From Sipunculus nudus (lineage: Eukaryota; Annelida; Sipuncula; Golfingiida; Sipunculidae), in the NCBI GenBank assembly GCA_026874595.1, contig CM049317.1, positions 51,667,618-51,731,617 of the forward strand: DNA of 64,000 nt, given 5' to 3'. Position numbers and translations under genes: made by a program. The stretch's first letter is position 1. The number at the start of each line of letters is the position of its first letter. This document shows, piece by piece, positions 9,371 to 22,615 of the stretch. Under the pieces are notes generated by a model. The model was not told where the DNA came from and made no database searches. It worked only from the letters and a program-made list of their open reading frames with translations.

Positions 9371-10720
9371 CAAGGCTGTATGGATCACAAGGGTAAGGGA
9401 GTCAGCTGTAGATCGATAAGAAGGGGTAGGGGAGTCAGCTGTAGATGGATCACAAGGGGTAGGGGAGTCAGCTGTAGATGGATAACAAGGGGTAGGGGAG
9501 TAAGCTGTAGATGGATCACAAGGGGTAGGGGAGTCAGCTTTAGATGGATAACAAGGGGTAGGGGAGTCAACTGTAGATCGAAACAAGGGATAGGGGAGTC
9601 AGCTGTGGATGGAACACAAGTGGTAGGGGAGTCAGCTGTAGATGGATCACAAGGGTCAGGGGAGCCAGCTGTGAATGGATCACAAGTGGTAGGGGAGTCA
9701 GCTGTAGATGGATCACAAGGGTCAGGGGAGCCAGCTGTGGATGGATAACAAAGGGGTAGGGGAGTCAGCTGTAGATGGATCACAAAGGGTAGGGGAGTCA
9801 GCTGTAGATGGATCGCAAGGGTAGAGCAGTCAGCTGTAAATGGATCACAAGGGGTAGGGGAGCAGCTTTAGATGGATCACAAGGGGTAGGACAGTCAGCT
9901 GTAGATGGATCACAAGGGGGAGTGGGTTAGCTGTAGATGGATCACAAGGGGGAGTGGGTTAGCTGTAGATGGATCACAAGGGGGGGGGGGTTAGCTATAG
10001 ATGGATCACAAGGGGGAGTGGGTTAGCTGTAGATGGATCACAAGGGGGAGTGGGTTAGCTGTAGATGGAGCACAAGGGGGAGTGGGTTAGCTGTAGATGG
10101 ATCACAAGGGGGAGGAGGTTAGCAGTAGATGGATCACAAGGGGTAGGACAGTCAGCTGTAGACGGATCACAAGGGGTAGGACAGTAAGCTGTAGATGGAT
10201 CACAAGGGGGAGGGGGTTAGCTGTAGATGGATCACAAGGGTAGAGCAGTCAGCTGTAAATGGATCACAAGGGGTAGGGGAGCAGCTTTAGATGGATCACA
10301 AGGGGTAGGACAGTCAGCTGTAGATGGATCACAAGGGGGAGTGGGTTAGCTGTAGATGGATCACAAGGGGGAGTGGGTTAGCTGTAGATGGATCACAAGG
10401 GGGGGGGGGGTTAGCTATAGATGGATCACAAGGGGGAGTGGGTTAGCTGTAGATGGATCACAAGGGGGAGTGGGTTAGCTGTAGATGGAGCACAAGGGGG
10501 AGTGGGTTAGCTGTAGATGGATCACAAGGGGGAGGAGGTTAGCAGTAGATGGATCACAAGGGGTAGGACAGTCAGCTGTAGACGGATCACAAGGGGTAGG
10601 ACAGTAAGCTGTAGATGGATCACAAGGGGGAGGGGGTTAGCTGTAGATGGATCACAAGGGGGAGGGGGTTAGCTGTAGATGGATCACAAGGGTGGGGATG
10701 GGGGTTAGCTGTAGATAGAA
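9371..10720. repeat. 33-bp G-rich minisatellite, about 40 monomers
   Basis: The unit is approximately agctgtagatggatcacaag followed by gggtaggggagtc. Variants include a gggggagtgggtt class that dominates after about 9910. The plus strand carries two G-runs of 3-5 per unit and two pure G-tracts of 11 and 12 (9980-9990 and 10399-10410). The 420 bp at 9821-10239 are repeated at 10240-10659 with the same private variants. Eleven-residue translated repeats in several frames are not credible genes. Confidence 0.93.
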
Positions 10721-11747
10721 TACAGATGGAATATCAGGGTCACTCCTTATTTCATAAGACCACCCAGTAAATCTTGTGGTTTATGTGGTTGTTTTCAGTT
10801 TGGTAGTCAACCATGCAAGTCACACATACATTTCTAGCCACCCTAATTAAGTCTTGTAGGCATCCTCATAGTGTGTCTCTAACTCCCTCTGCAAAAACAT
10901 AAAAGATTTCTCTCAGATTTTGTGGCATCAAAACCATATTAACTATAATAATTTACTTTAATAACTCACAGTCTGTAATCATTTCATAATCATTCAGTTT
11001 TCATTCTCATACTTCATGACCCATTATGAGCTTGTGTTACAAAGAATTGTTGAATAAAAACAGACAAAACACTTTATTATTTTTTGGACTTGTATATATG
11101 ATACACACGATATAAATAAAAAAAAGGTTTTTCTTCATGATTCTGAATTGGCTGGTTTATTCTATGATTATGTACCTTGTACCTTAAATATCTATTTTAT
11201 ATAAAATTCTGTGTTTCATTCATGCCATGTGTAATGACAGTTATCATTCAAATCAATTGTTATTTTTTTCAGACTCGCTCATTAGCTTGTTTTTTTTTTA
11301 TATTTATAAATAGCAGAAATCCTAAACTTAAGTTTTCATGCAGTAACATCAGACATCAGAGTTGGCCCCTGGACAGACTCAAAGTGAAGGACATATAAAT
11401 GAAGGACTAAATAATTCAAATTTCCAAGTTTACTTACCTTAAGTGTCTGTAATACTATATTCTGGCAAAGAAATCTGAATTTTAAATCACCAAATATTGC
11501 AATTACTTTTCCTTTTTATAACTGAAGTAGTATGTACTTATGAGGCCAGATGCAAATGATCATACCTGCTGCTTCGAGGTTTAACAGTTATAAGCAATTA
11601 TATAATTTTTTTCTTGTGTATAAGGAAGAGAATAGATTACTCTCATTGATTTGTACATATTTCTTTTCAGGTGCAATATTGTTCCTGTGCCCAGATGACA
11701 AAGGGAGTGAAAAGACCCATCTCAAGTTCATATGGACTGTTTTATGT

Positions 11748-11801
<54 letters not shown>

Positions 11802-12029
11802 TTTATTTCAAGGTGATTAAAAAAAGTGATAAAGTGGTTTTTCTTGCAACTAATTTATCATATTATCAATTCTTTAAATATAAAGCTTTGATATCTCATC
11901 AAGTAAGAATACGTGGTCATTTGTGAGATTTAATAAATGTTTCCACATCTGATATGTTTGTCTGTTGCATTTTGTGTTACCACCAGTAACTGCCATAGCT
12001 AGAAAGAGACAGGAACTAAAGATCAATAT
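10721..12029. other. AT-rich intergenic DNA with (TA)n microsatellite
   Basis: No gene is supported. A pure (TA)n run of about 45 bp lies at 11755-11801. Frames crossing it are artefacts of the repeat. Confidence 0.5.
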
Positions 12030-13290
12030 CAGTCCATATTCATCAATCCCTTATTACACTTAAGAACTAGGTCCAATATTTATCCAAGAAACCTGCCCAC
12101 ATCTTATCCTAGAAAGCCTATTCTTCCATTATATCCTTTTCGAGTAGTATATGGTGCATATCCTAATAACAATTGCCTTTGTATCCAATTTCATTGAGAC
12201 TTTGGCTAAAAAAATTGTCGAGCATCTTGCTGCAATCTCTGCACAGGATTCCAGTCGGCACACAAATTTTAACTACTGAAACAGCACTGCTGAGTGCTGC
12301 TACAAAATGACATATTAATCAGCATTGCTAACCAACAGCTTGTCCTTTTGCTGCTTTTGGATCTGTCAGCAGCGTTTGATGGTCATCAGATTATTATTAT
12401 CTATTTACACTTTACACATCTCCTTTGGGCGTGATCATTCGCAAATATTTATCAAATATCTCTTATATGCAGACGATACACAACTCTGTCTTCAGTTCAA
12501 ACCATTCGGTCTGTCAGAAGAATCTGTATTATCAAAACTACAAATATGTGTACAAGAAATTAAAATCGAGAAGCGTCAAAACAAACTTTTAAACTCGACG
12601 AAGTTTTGGTCATTGGAGCTAATCATCAACTCGAACACCTCAAATCAAGTCATATAATGATGTGGGAAATTACAATTAATCGTGAGAATTCTGCTAAGTA
12701 CTTAGGTGTATTATTTGATAACAACATGGCCATGACATCTCATATCAACAATATCTGTTGATAGCCTTTTTCCAAATTAGGAACATTAATCGGATATCCG
12801 AAAATACCTTTCTAAACCCGCTACAGAGGCCATAGTTCAAGCATTCATCTCATCCAGGATATATTACTGTAACAGCTTACTATATGGGAAGACTGCTTTT
12901 CATATTCAGAAACTTCGTGCCCAGAACGTTGCTGCTAGGCTTGTGCTTGGATGAAGAAGTACAAACACACCACCAGCACTTGTTCGGCTACATTTGTTAC
13001 CGATCCAGTAAGCTTTTGCTGCTCACAAATAATTCACTATATGGATTGGCTCCACGTTATCTGTCAGAACTGTTGAATATACAGATGCCTGTTCAATCAC
13101 TTGGATCAACTTCTTCGCCAAAATTATTTATGCAATGATCAAGGTTTGCTACCTGTAGTGATCTTGGTTTTGCAGTTGCTGCTCTAAAACTATGGAATTA
13201 TATTTCTGAAGATACCTGTACCACACACTATTTTGGCATTTAAAAAGAACCTTAAAACACACCTTTTTAGCGTAGCATTCTTTTGATTTT
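12030..13290 (+). pseudogene. Degenerate L2/CR1-type LINE, RT to 3' end
   Basis: Fragments of a non-LTR retrotransposon ORF2 can be followed in order across several frames. They include a TETALL-like segment (near 12277), LLLDLSAAFDGHQ (near 12345, RT motif with catalytic Asp), YADDTQL (near 12470, catalytic motif), NSAKYLGVLFDNN (near 12690) and SSRIYYCNSLLYG-like sequence (near 12850). The C-terminal hallmark ILAFKKNLKTHLF (near 13230) follows, just before a stop. This order and wording match the L2/CR1-like clade common in aquatic animals. There are several frameshifts and stops and no 5' half, so it is a dead, 5'-truncated copy. Confidence 0.85.
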
Positions 13291-13559
13291 AAATGGACAA
13301 CTTGCAGTCACAGTTTCTCTTAAGCCTTATTAGTATCAATTCCATAACTTGGTTTTATAGTGGTGATTTTTATATATACATGTAATTTAGTATTTTAAAT
13401 TGTGATATTACTATGATATAATTGTTATTGTCTATAATGATTTATACGAATACAACAACATGGTAATGTGCTTGTAAGCAGGTTTACCCTGTATGAGCGT
13501 GATATAAATTAATTATCATTTTTATTGTATCCCCAGAAAATGTCGGTGATACTCTGGTT

Positions 13560-13700
13560 TTAGCAAGGTTCCTCCGGAAATAAATCCTGTCTCGTGATAA
13601 CTCAAACAAATATTTCATTATATGGATTGGCTCCACGTTATCTGTCACCTCCGGAAATAAATCCTGTCTCGTGTAAACTCCAACAAATATTTCATGGATC
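13560..13700. repeat. Short duplication carrying a 29-bp fragment of the LINE
   Basis: A 28-bp block (cctccggaaataaatcctgt plus ctcgtg) occurs twice, about 79 bp apart. Between the copies sit 29 bp (13619-13647) identical to LINE positions 13038-13066. This looks like a template-switch or repair scar, not an independent element. Confidence 0.7.
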
Positions 13701-13739
13701 ATAACCAAATTTGACATGTGCATAGATATGGGGGAGAGG

Positions 13740-14560
13740 GTAAAGCCTATTTAAACGGGGTTAGAACAGTAACCTTGAATATGTCCATTTTTTATTAAAA
13801 TCATACAAAAATTAAATATCTCATGATAGATTGCATGGATTTGGCCAAAATCAAGTTTACCGAAGAGCTTGAATAGCTTTGTCTTGAACAGTAGATTGGT
13901 GACGCTACCTATTATCCTATTCTTGTTTTCATGTCTCTTAATACCCCCATCACTTTACAGTATTGTGAAATTTATAAGTCATAAACTAAGGGGCAGATTT
14001 CGTTCACAACATCCACATGCATTGATATGGATCATTGGATGAGTTCTCTTAAAATTAAAATTCGGGTCATGACCTGCACTATGAGAGTGGCCTTGACCTT
14101 GAATATTTCCATATTTTGGTGCAAATCGCACAAATTTGTAATAGTTCAAGAAAGGATGCATGATTGGTCTTCAAATCCAGTTGACCAAAGGTCTTGAGTA
14201 GCTTTGTCTTGAACTCGAGACTGGTGGCGGCAGCTATTACCCTTTTCTTGTTTTGCGTCTTTCAATACCACCATCATTGCCACTTAACTTTTTAAATACC
14301 CATTTATTTCCTTCATATACAGGTTGTTTCTACCAAGATCACAGTCGCGTTTGAAGACTGGTGACCTTTTACCCTGCTTTTCAAGGCCAAATCTGCAAAA
14401 ACATGAGATTTTTGTTAAGCATTTCTTTCCTTCAAATTTGCCACCAAAATTTCAAACGTTTGTGACCTTTACCCTTGTGACCTTGGCCTTGTCAAGTGTT
14501 TACATAGTAGGCCTTTATGCTTCAGGAGAAAGGAGCCTATTTTAGAAGGGGTATGACTTA
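13740..14560. repeat. Diverged tandem duplication with TGACCTTGACCTT motifs
   Basis: About 225 bp at 13750-13975 recur, considerably diverged, at 14075-14290. Both share an accttgaatat start, agctttgtcttgaac in the middle and a cttgtttt...ccatcat end. A weaker third copy follows to about 14500. No coding potential is recognised. It is likely part of a dispersed invertebrate repeat. Confidence 0.55.
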
Positions 14561-14603
14561 ATTTTCTGGGGATACTATGCCATCTCCGATGCCAGAAATG
14601 TCT

Positions 14604-14604
14604 A

Positions 14605-14640
<36 letters not shown>
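14604..14640. repeat. (TTA)n microsatellite
   Basis: About 12 uninterrupted TTA units. Confidence 0.95.
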
Positions 14641-14641
<1 letters not shown>

Positions 14642-14810
14642 CCCATCTGGACCATATATGTACTGTCAAGATAATATATGGCCCTTAATCCAGTTTTGTG
14701 TGCAAGGCCTGGACTTTTAGTTGGAATGGATTTATGTGGACTTAACTACATCACTTGACAAAAGCAACTGACGATATATCCACATTAAGTTATTTTCGTA
14801 CCTGCTCAAC

Positions 14811-15015
14811 TTGCCTCCGACAGGAGGTATGCATTCATTCTCGTTCGTGTGTGTGTGTTTGTCAAAACATAATTCAAGCAATCATGAAGAGAATCTCATG
14901 AAATTTTCAGGACATATCGAGAATGGGCAAAGGATAATCGATAAGATTTTGGTGTAGATCCGCCTCACGATCCGGGTTCTGATCAGAGGGATTCCAAGTT
15001 TGGTTAATGGTCAGA
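14811..15015 (+). repeat. Dispersed repeat family R1, copy 1
   Basis: It starts with a small palindrome (cctccgacaggagg), then ttcgtgtgtgtgtgt, cataattcaagcaa, gattttggtgtagatc and gatccgggttctga. The same ordered blocks recur at 50947-51205 (plus), at 49480-49725 (minus) and partially at 17731-17790. No ORF, A/B box or terminal inverted repeat is obvious, so the class is unknown. Confidence 0.7.
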
Positions 15016-16455
15016 TATGTTAAAACGACGGTAAGGGGAGTGGTGCATTCGTATAATCGATAAAGTACCATATGCCATTATTATCGAATTAGGGAAAAGT
15101 ACATGGGAGTTTAGTATTTGTTGTAGATTTAAATGTTTTCACATATGTAGTTGATTTAACTTCTGTATTTTCTGTGAAAACCCCTACACTTTAAGAATAA
15201 ATTCTGAGTTTGTTTTCACACAAATTGTTACCTGAATATAATTCGACGAAAAAAAAATATATTTTCCCTTGTTTTCTTTAAAATACATGGAATTTGAAAT
15301 TATAAAACTGTGCTTCAATTCTTGTAATAGTAACAGATTCACGAAAATATGAGCGGCGAATAAGTAGAACAATATTTTTATATGGCCTTATGGTAGACCA
15401 TCGCTCCCGGATTTGATCACTGAGGACAGGTGGTTGATTTCTCCTGAAATATCCTTTATTAATTTTCTTTCCTATCATTTTATGGTTATGTGTATTTCAA
15501 TTCTAATTTAACTGTAATTGACAGAGATATGCGAATATATTTTGGTGCAGACATTAAAAAAATATAGCGTAACCATCGGTAAATGTGGAATGATGCTCAA
15601 ATACGCATATTGCAAAGATGTTATATATTAAAAATAAATCGTACTACATAGTAGCGTGCCTGGTTACAATTCAATGTATCTGTCAGCTGCTACAACAGTG
15701 AAAGACTGCCATCATCAATGGCTTAAAATGTGTATGTTTTTCTTTATCAGATCGATATGTAAGAAAGTGTATCCAAATGATCGAATGTGTACTAACCAGT
15801 ATAATATATTGTCCTTTTTTTAAACAAATTTAGGAAAACGTGGGTGTTTACATAAATATTGTGAGATCCAGCAAAATAATTAGAAGCCCGGTAAATCGAT
15901 GATCTACCAGATCTAACTTTCAAGTTAGAAAATGTCAAATTCGGGCCCTATTCATGAATCTTTTATTAAGTACACGCTGTCTTCTCTTTCATCAATGAAC
16001 AAGCCATTTAATCAGCGCAGCATGACAGTGGGCATTCAATACTTTTAGCAGGGCCATCATCATAGTCATTGTGTATTTGTGTTCGTCCAGAGTTAACTAC
16101 ACACTGACTGCTTTTAATCTAAAATATGAAAGAGTGGTGTTCTTATCAAGGATGCAAGTGTACCAAAGTCTGTTGATTTGAATTCAGTAGAACCAAAATA
16201 ATAGACGCACTAACCAAAGCTTACAGCATCATCAATGAGGTTTTATTGATCGCGATCTGTATTTAAAAAATCGCTATAAACTCTTAGTGACACACTGATA
16301 TTTTCGCTTCGTTGATGAATATAACATTTTTTTTATAAAAGGGCGTTTTTTGTCCCAACAAAAAAACACGGATTGTCCTGACATCTGTTAACAGCAGAGC
16401 TGTGAATTTACAACTCCGGTCCAATCAACATAACTTTCAGGAATTAAGAGGTAAA

Positions 16456-16490
<35 letters not shown>

Positions 16491-16576
16491 ATCTCTTTTA
16501 TCACGTATATTCTTAAAGTACTCTCTAAAACTACTTTCTAAAATAACTTTCATATAACTAAACATTTGAAAAATAT

Positions 16577-16630
<54 letters not shown>

Positions 16631-17730
16631 CGTTTACTCTTGCACCTTAATTCTTTATTATGTTAACCACCCTTCCATATAATTCTGTTAAAAAGAGCTT
16701 AGTGTCATCTATAAATATAGAATGTTGAATTTTTTTCAGAGAATTGGTGAACTTATAGGCCATTGGTATAGCCAGGTAACACAAAAAACGTGCAGCCGGC
16801 CTTACTTTTCATCTTTAAGTAAATGAACACTTTTATTTTAATTGCCCGCCCCGCATGGGGATATAAAATGCTCATGCATATGCCCTTGAGGAAAAAAACA
16901 TATTCCTTACGGTCCCAGATGTAGTTGATCCTTTATTGACTATTGGGAGTGTATCCTGACTTTCTTCTACTCTTATACACAAAATGTGACTAAACCTGAT
17001 GAAGGACCAAGGCTGAATAAAGATGAAAAACCTCATTAGAAAAGCAATATTTATATTTTGCAATTAACTGGTTCTTCTTAAGTCTTGCAGCCATATAACA
17101 TGGCTTCTGGCATGGGGTAGAAGCCTCACTTTAAAATTACATTTATTAGAATATTTATGACACTAAACAATCAATCAAAGCTTTTAAATGTAGTTTTTAT
17201 TTTATCATGTGACCAGTGACCTTGACCTTCATCATCTTGGCCTCCCTCAATCCTGGCTACGCTCCTGTTATTATGACCTAAGCCTGGGCCTATATATTTC
17301 CATTATGAGATGATTTATATTTTAATAAAATAAAAAAAAATAAAATCTTGTAATACATAGGCTACCATGTATGTCAATTCAATGAGGCAAATTACCCTTA
17401 AAGTGAAAGGGGGAAAGATGTACTATGTCCCATTTTCGCCGAAACAAGGCCTAAGCATCGAAATAAAAATAATTATGAGAGAAATTGCGACTGATTCTAC
17501 CCGAAACAACCCCATGTGATTTTTTTAACACTGTAACATAACGCTACGTATTTCAATGATTGATTTCTACCATCTCTGAGTTTTTTTTTCAAACAGGGTG
17601 AGAATGCTTTACTACATATAGCTTTCAATATAACTGATAAGGAGAACAAAATGACTCCTTATGCGGACCAGTGTTGACAATTATCGACCGTAGTGCGCAT
17701 ATACGGTGCAGGCAAAGAATTGGTGTCTAT
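15016..17730. other. AT-rich non-coding stretch with simple repeats
   Basis: No gene is supported. It contains a poly-A of about 27 (16460-16486) and a (CT)n run (16580-16626). Confidence 0.5.
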
Positions 17731-17790
17731 TACCTCCCGAGGGGGCGGGGTTATGTTTTTGCCTACGTTTGTTTGTTTGTGTGTATGGTT
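17731..17790 (+). repeat. Partial R1 repeat copy
   Basis: The sequence tacctcccgagggggcgggg followed by tatgtttttg and gtttgtttgtgtgtat matches the 5' end of the R1 family. The rest of the element is not recognisable. Confidence 0.4.
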
Positions 17791-19245
17791 TTTCTTTTAG
17801 CAGCATTACTGAAAAAGGTATTTATGGATTTTAATACAAGGAACAATGATACAAGGAACAAGTAATGGAATTTTATTCGGGCCCTCCGGAGCAATTATGT
17901 GACCATGGAGAGCGAAGGTTTCTTTTTAGTAAATATGCTATCATTTGTGAAGATTAATTAAAATATCCAAAGAGAAAGGGTGGGCGGAATCCGTAAGAGG
18001 CCATTATCCGAAATGACCGCCATCCACCATTTTGAAATTTATTTTTTTTTTAAGTGGTTTGGCCCACAGTACTGTTTTGTATATAAATTATTGAGTTAAT
18101 CTTGAATAGTATTTTAGGCTAATCTATGGAAAACGAACAGTTTTCCATGATATTAGATAGTGTAATTCTTTAATTTAAAATCAGGATTGTTCACACTTTC
18201 CTTTCTCATTTCTTTAATCATTTTCAAACTTTAATTATTTTACATATAAAATTCAAATACCGGTAGTTACAGCAACTGATTCATGCTATTCACTTAGGCG
18301 GTTGCATATTTGCGGAAGTTTAAATGTGATTAATTGCAAAACACCCTGTGCACAATTCTGGCCATGGGGGATCTATGAGGAAACCACCTATCGGGTGTTT
18401 TAGATAATTTGCATATATCCCCCTTTTAATTTGCATGAGATTCCCGTTTTGGATTTGTCGAATCAGAGGAGAATCAGAGGAATATTTTCAATAATCTTTC
18501 ATCCAGTCCGTCACATGTGAGATGTGAACACAAAAGTTGGATTAATTTGCCTTCATACAAGTAGAGTTATTATGTTCTGCTGTTATTTAAAAAATAATAT
18601 TGTTATTAAAAGCTATTATTCGATGGGAATTTCAAAGCACTGAACATGTTTCTTGATAAAAATTCATATAATTATTTGCATATTTTGGTGTTCTTTCAAT
18701 TCTGTCAAAAGATTACTTCGTCTTTACTAAAAAAAGCTATATAGCTAGATACCAGGGCAATAATTTTTGCTGTAAATTCGGTATAAAAGGGAAATTTTTA
18801 ATTGTTTTGGGGCTGGTGAAAATTAATTTTAAGACAGACACTCCAAAAATAATCCCAACCGTGGTGTGCATAAAAGCAATCATTGACCCAAATTTGAAAT
18901 AAACCGGATAATATTTAGGAAAGTTACTGCACGGAAACGAAAACCTGATAGAGGGACAGACGGACAGATAGACAAACCCAAATCAATGTCCCCCGTTATG
19001 CAGAAGCGGAGGACAAACCTATTTTTTCTCTTTATATATATCCACCAGGTAGGCCTACCTGTCTTGGGGAGGTTGGAACATGTAGGTAATATTAATACCC
19101 ACCCCTATTTATATTTAACAAGTCCACCGCAAGATTGGATAACATGCGAGATAAGGCGAAATACTTTATAGGTAAACATTTATAATTCGTTTAATCAAAT
19201 CCATCATATTCCTGGCACTAAGGTTATCGGACAGACAAAAGGTCG
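17791..19245. other. AT-rich non-coding stretch
   Basis: Nothing that I can name. There are short frames only and no convincing splice-bounded exon. Confidence 0.45.
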
Positions 19246-19490
19246 TCGTTAAAAGACGGACGGACGTTCTCCATGCTATAAAAACGACCTTCAATAAGAC
19301 GGACGGACGGACGGACGCTGTCCATATCATATATATATACGGCCTTCAACAATCAGACGGACGCTCGCCATGCCATAAATACGACCTTTCATAAGAAGGA
19401 CGGACGCCGTCAATACCATAAAAGCGACCTTCAATAAGACGGATGGACACTGTCCATACCATAAATTTGAGTTTCAATAAGGCGTTTATA
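19246..19490. repeat. Degenerate tandem repeat with GACGGACG cores
   Basis: Four to five copies of a unit of roughly 55-60 bp contain gacggacggacg, ccat and a ccataaaaacgaccttcaat-like half. The copies differ by indels and the array is old compared with the 54-bp array. Confidence 0.75.
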
Positions 19491-20840
19491 CAAATGGAAG
19501 ATCTATAATGTATGCGGTTATGTCTAAAATCTGGTTTCTGTCTAATTTTAATATAGATTTTTGTAAACATACGTTTTTCAAAATTTTGGACCATAATGTA
19601 ACTAAAAATCAATGTTTGCATTTTTCTTCCGCCATCTTGAGTAAGAATTGGCCATTTAAACCCGGGTTATATATCACCCTTATAGACAGGAGTAATCCAA
19701 GAACAATTTGATAATCCTCAATAGAAAATGTTCTCAACTGATTCTGTATGGGGTAATTTTTTCCTGTAGAAACGGTTTCTGCAACCAAATATATTGTATT
19801 CTATATATTTAATGAGGTAATTTGCATAAAATTATATATCTGAATAAACAAGTGGAATTAAGTATTACAAACAAAGGTATTAATCAGTTGGCTTTTCAAT
19901 TAAAAGATGTAGATACATCATACAAATTAGATAAATTTTCGAGATTTAAGTTGTGAACTTTTCATAGGAACATCATAAAGGAAATATTTGCTTAATAATT
20001 CACTTATTAGTGAAAATATGTATCATATTAAAGTTAATTTACATATTTGCGTCATTTATTAAATAAAATCCATATATAATACGTTTGCATGCGTATATCC
20101 AATGGAAAAGGCAATACTGATTTGATTTAAAAAAAAATGAAATTTAGAAGCATATATTAATTGTGATTAAATGATTTGTCTGCTTTGGTCTTACGCTGTA
20201 GTAGACCAATGAATATATTTAGCGGATTTGCATAGGTAATTAGCAATGGGTCGAGTTATGATTATCGTGAGGTTTATGATGCGTATAGTACTGCATCCAT
20301 TGGTAATGTCAAGGTGTGCTTGCTTAGGTGCCGCGTTTTAATTGATCTTTTCCTCCAGTAGTCCACTGAATATATAATTAGCTTTTTGTAAGCGACGGGA
20401 CAAATAGTAGTAATGATCATCATGTTTTTGCACGTAATAAGCGCGCAGCATATACATGCACAGGTCTCTGAGGTTAATAAACTCAACTTTGTATGATAGT
20501 AACGGCAACATCGTACTACTGGAATTAAATGGGTACCAGTTTCAGGAAATATTTAATTTATACTCCAACATTTTAACTTAATTTAGTGGTTATGAGGTTA
20601 AAGGGTGTCAAACTCATGTTCTGGAGATGTCTTGCTGACAGAAATTAAATGTTTTATATCCCTTTCAGGTGTAATGGGGGTTGTAGTATATGCTTTTGGT
20701 ATTGTTCAATTATTTTTTTATTTCGATTCTTCTCATTACAACTGATGATCATACAAACAATTAATAATCGTATTGATTCTTGTCAGAGCTATGGATTATC
20801 CTATCTGCCCTGTTGCATCAATTGATAAATCTAGCATAGT
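19491..20840. other. AT-rich non-coding stretch
   Basis: No supported gene or repeat in this interval. Confidence 0.45.
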
Positions 20841-20845
20841 TGAGT

Positions 20846-21305
20846 CCGAGTACTTTGAAAGTACTCGAGTACGAGTACTGAGTACTTTAAAAGTACTTGA
20901 GTACGAGTACTGAGTACTTTAAAAGTACAAGAGTACGAGCACTGAGTATTTTAAAAGTATTTGAGTACGAGTACGAGTACGAGTACTTTAAAAGTACTTG
21001 AGTACGAGCACTGAGTATTTTAAAAGTATTTGAGTACGAGTACGAGTACGAGTACTTTAAAAGTACTTGAGTACGAGTACTGAGTACTTTAAAAGTACAA
21101 GAGTACGAGCACTGAGTATTTTAAAAGTATTTGAGTACGAGTACGAGTACGAGTACTTTAAAAGTACTTGAGTACGAGCACTGAGTATTTTAAAAGTACT
21201 TGAGTAAGAGTACGAGTACTTTAGTGTTTTTTATATAAAAGTACTCGAGTACGAGTACCGAGTACACTAAATGTACTCATGAGTACTTGAACGAGTACTT
21301 TTATG
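20846..21305. repeat. Palindromic GTAC-rich tandem array
   Basis: About 460 bp are built from gagtactttaaaagtact and gagtacgagtac modules. Each module is itself palindromic, so GTAC occurs about every 6-10 bp. Longer blocks (about 90 and 170 bp) recur, indicating higher-order amplification. Each unit can extrude a hairpin. Confidence 0.92.
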
Positions 21306-22419
21306 TTTTAAGTTTCGTAAGTCGTTGAGTTATACATTAACACACTTGGGTATCGATAAAGTGTTTGTTTCTAAACATTCATTTCAAAGTGTACATTAAA
21401 TGTTATATGATGCAATTAAACAGGCTAAATTCATTATTTAAGGAACACTTGAGTCTCAAAAGTGCGGTCCCACCTTTCTGCTATTTGTGACCGGAGAATT
21501 ACTGAACACCCGCTAGACTGTATTTCAGTTCAGCACTATATCCATATATGTGTATGAATCACTTTTGGGTGTGCAATTTAATCATATAAAACATATGACA
21601 TTTCCATCAGTCTGAGTGTCATTTTTTTTAATAAATGACAAATAATGGCATAAATATGTATAATTTATTAAAAAAAATACTTTAGATATGTTGCTGTTTT
21701 GAAATTTGTTAAAAGGCCTACACTGTTAAAAATAATATGCGGATATCTACTTACGCAATAAGCTTTTCAGATGAACATTTTATTTTATATGTTATCATAC
21801 TTGCATTTACTTATACATATCTAGTATGAAAACGCACGTTAAAATCACATATTACCAATACATTGTTATATTAATCGAATTACATGATATGTCATATATT
21901 ATTTCATAACAAGGAACTAGACATCTATTATTAAACACCTATTATTAAATACAAAATAGAAGGATAGTCGGTCGTATTTACAGTAGAAATTATGTTGGTT
22001 TAAGTTCCAGGTAATATACATAGCATATGTAAGAAATTTAGAAAACAGCAAATGCCTGTATGTAACAAGCCGAGAGAGAGAGAGACATGGTATGTTTTTC
22101 CTGTCAAAATTAAAGGTGCCCATTCATTTGCCTTTTGAAAAAAAATGTGATTTCTGGCTTCCTGTGTGTATATATTAATGATCTAAGGGTAATTTTGGTT
22201 GTGCAAAGTTTTATAAGGCCTTTGTGAAGGATGTATGAACTTGTTTATCATCAACATGTTTGTAAACACAGCAATGTTGACAAACGGGAAAAATATGTAA
22301 TCTACAGTGATAGGTTGCATATACTGGTATGCAAAGGTAGAAAGGTCACTTCTTGCAAAATGCCATTGCTAAAGCTCTGGCTTATCTGACTTGCAGCCAG
22401 ATGCCCTTGTTGAATTTGT
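21306..22419. other. AT-rich non-coding stretch
   Basis: No supported feature. A short GA run lies near 22073. Confidence 0.45.
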
Positions 22420-22615
22420 TTTGATTGTTTGGCGGAAACCCCCCAAACCCCGCCCTCCCCCCCCCCCCCATATTATAAAACGTTGATATGAACAAAACCA
22501 GCAGCGTGTGTGCGGTGATATCCACATTTTTTGGCCTATTTTTTATAAAAGCTCAAAGGAATTATACCTTTAGTTAATAAAGGTCAGATAGGCGATTTGG
22601 CCCCTTTAAAAAACT
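22420..22615 (+). repeat. Dispersed repeat family R2, copy 1
   Basis: It shares ttgttttgatt, then gtgcggtgatatccacatt, ttttataaaagctcaaagga and aaggtcagata with 59500-59665, in the same order and orientation. The class is unknown. A C-tract (22454-22469) interrupts the copy. Confidence 0.65.

Noticed and set aside
7797-10720. CRISPR-like appearance of regular repeats
   Set aside because: Monomers are contiguous with no unique spacers, and the DNA is eukaryotic.
11732-11926. ORFs made of alternating Tyr-Ile over (TA)n
   Set aside because: Pure microsatellite translation; the same applies at 23.2, 25.5, 40.0 and 51.3 kb.
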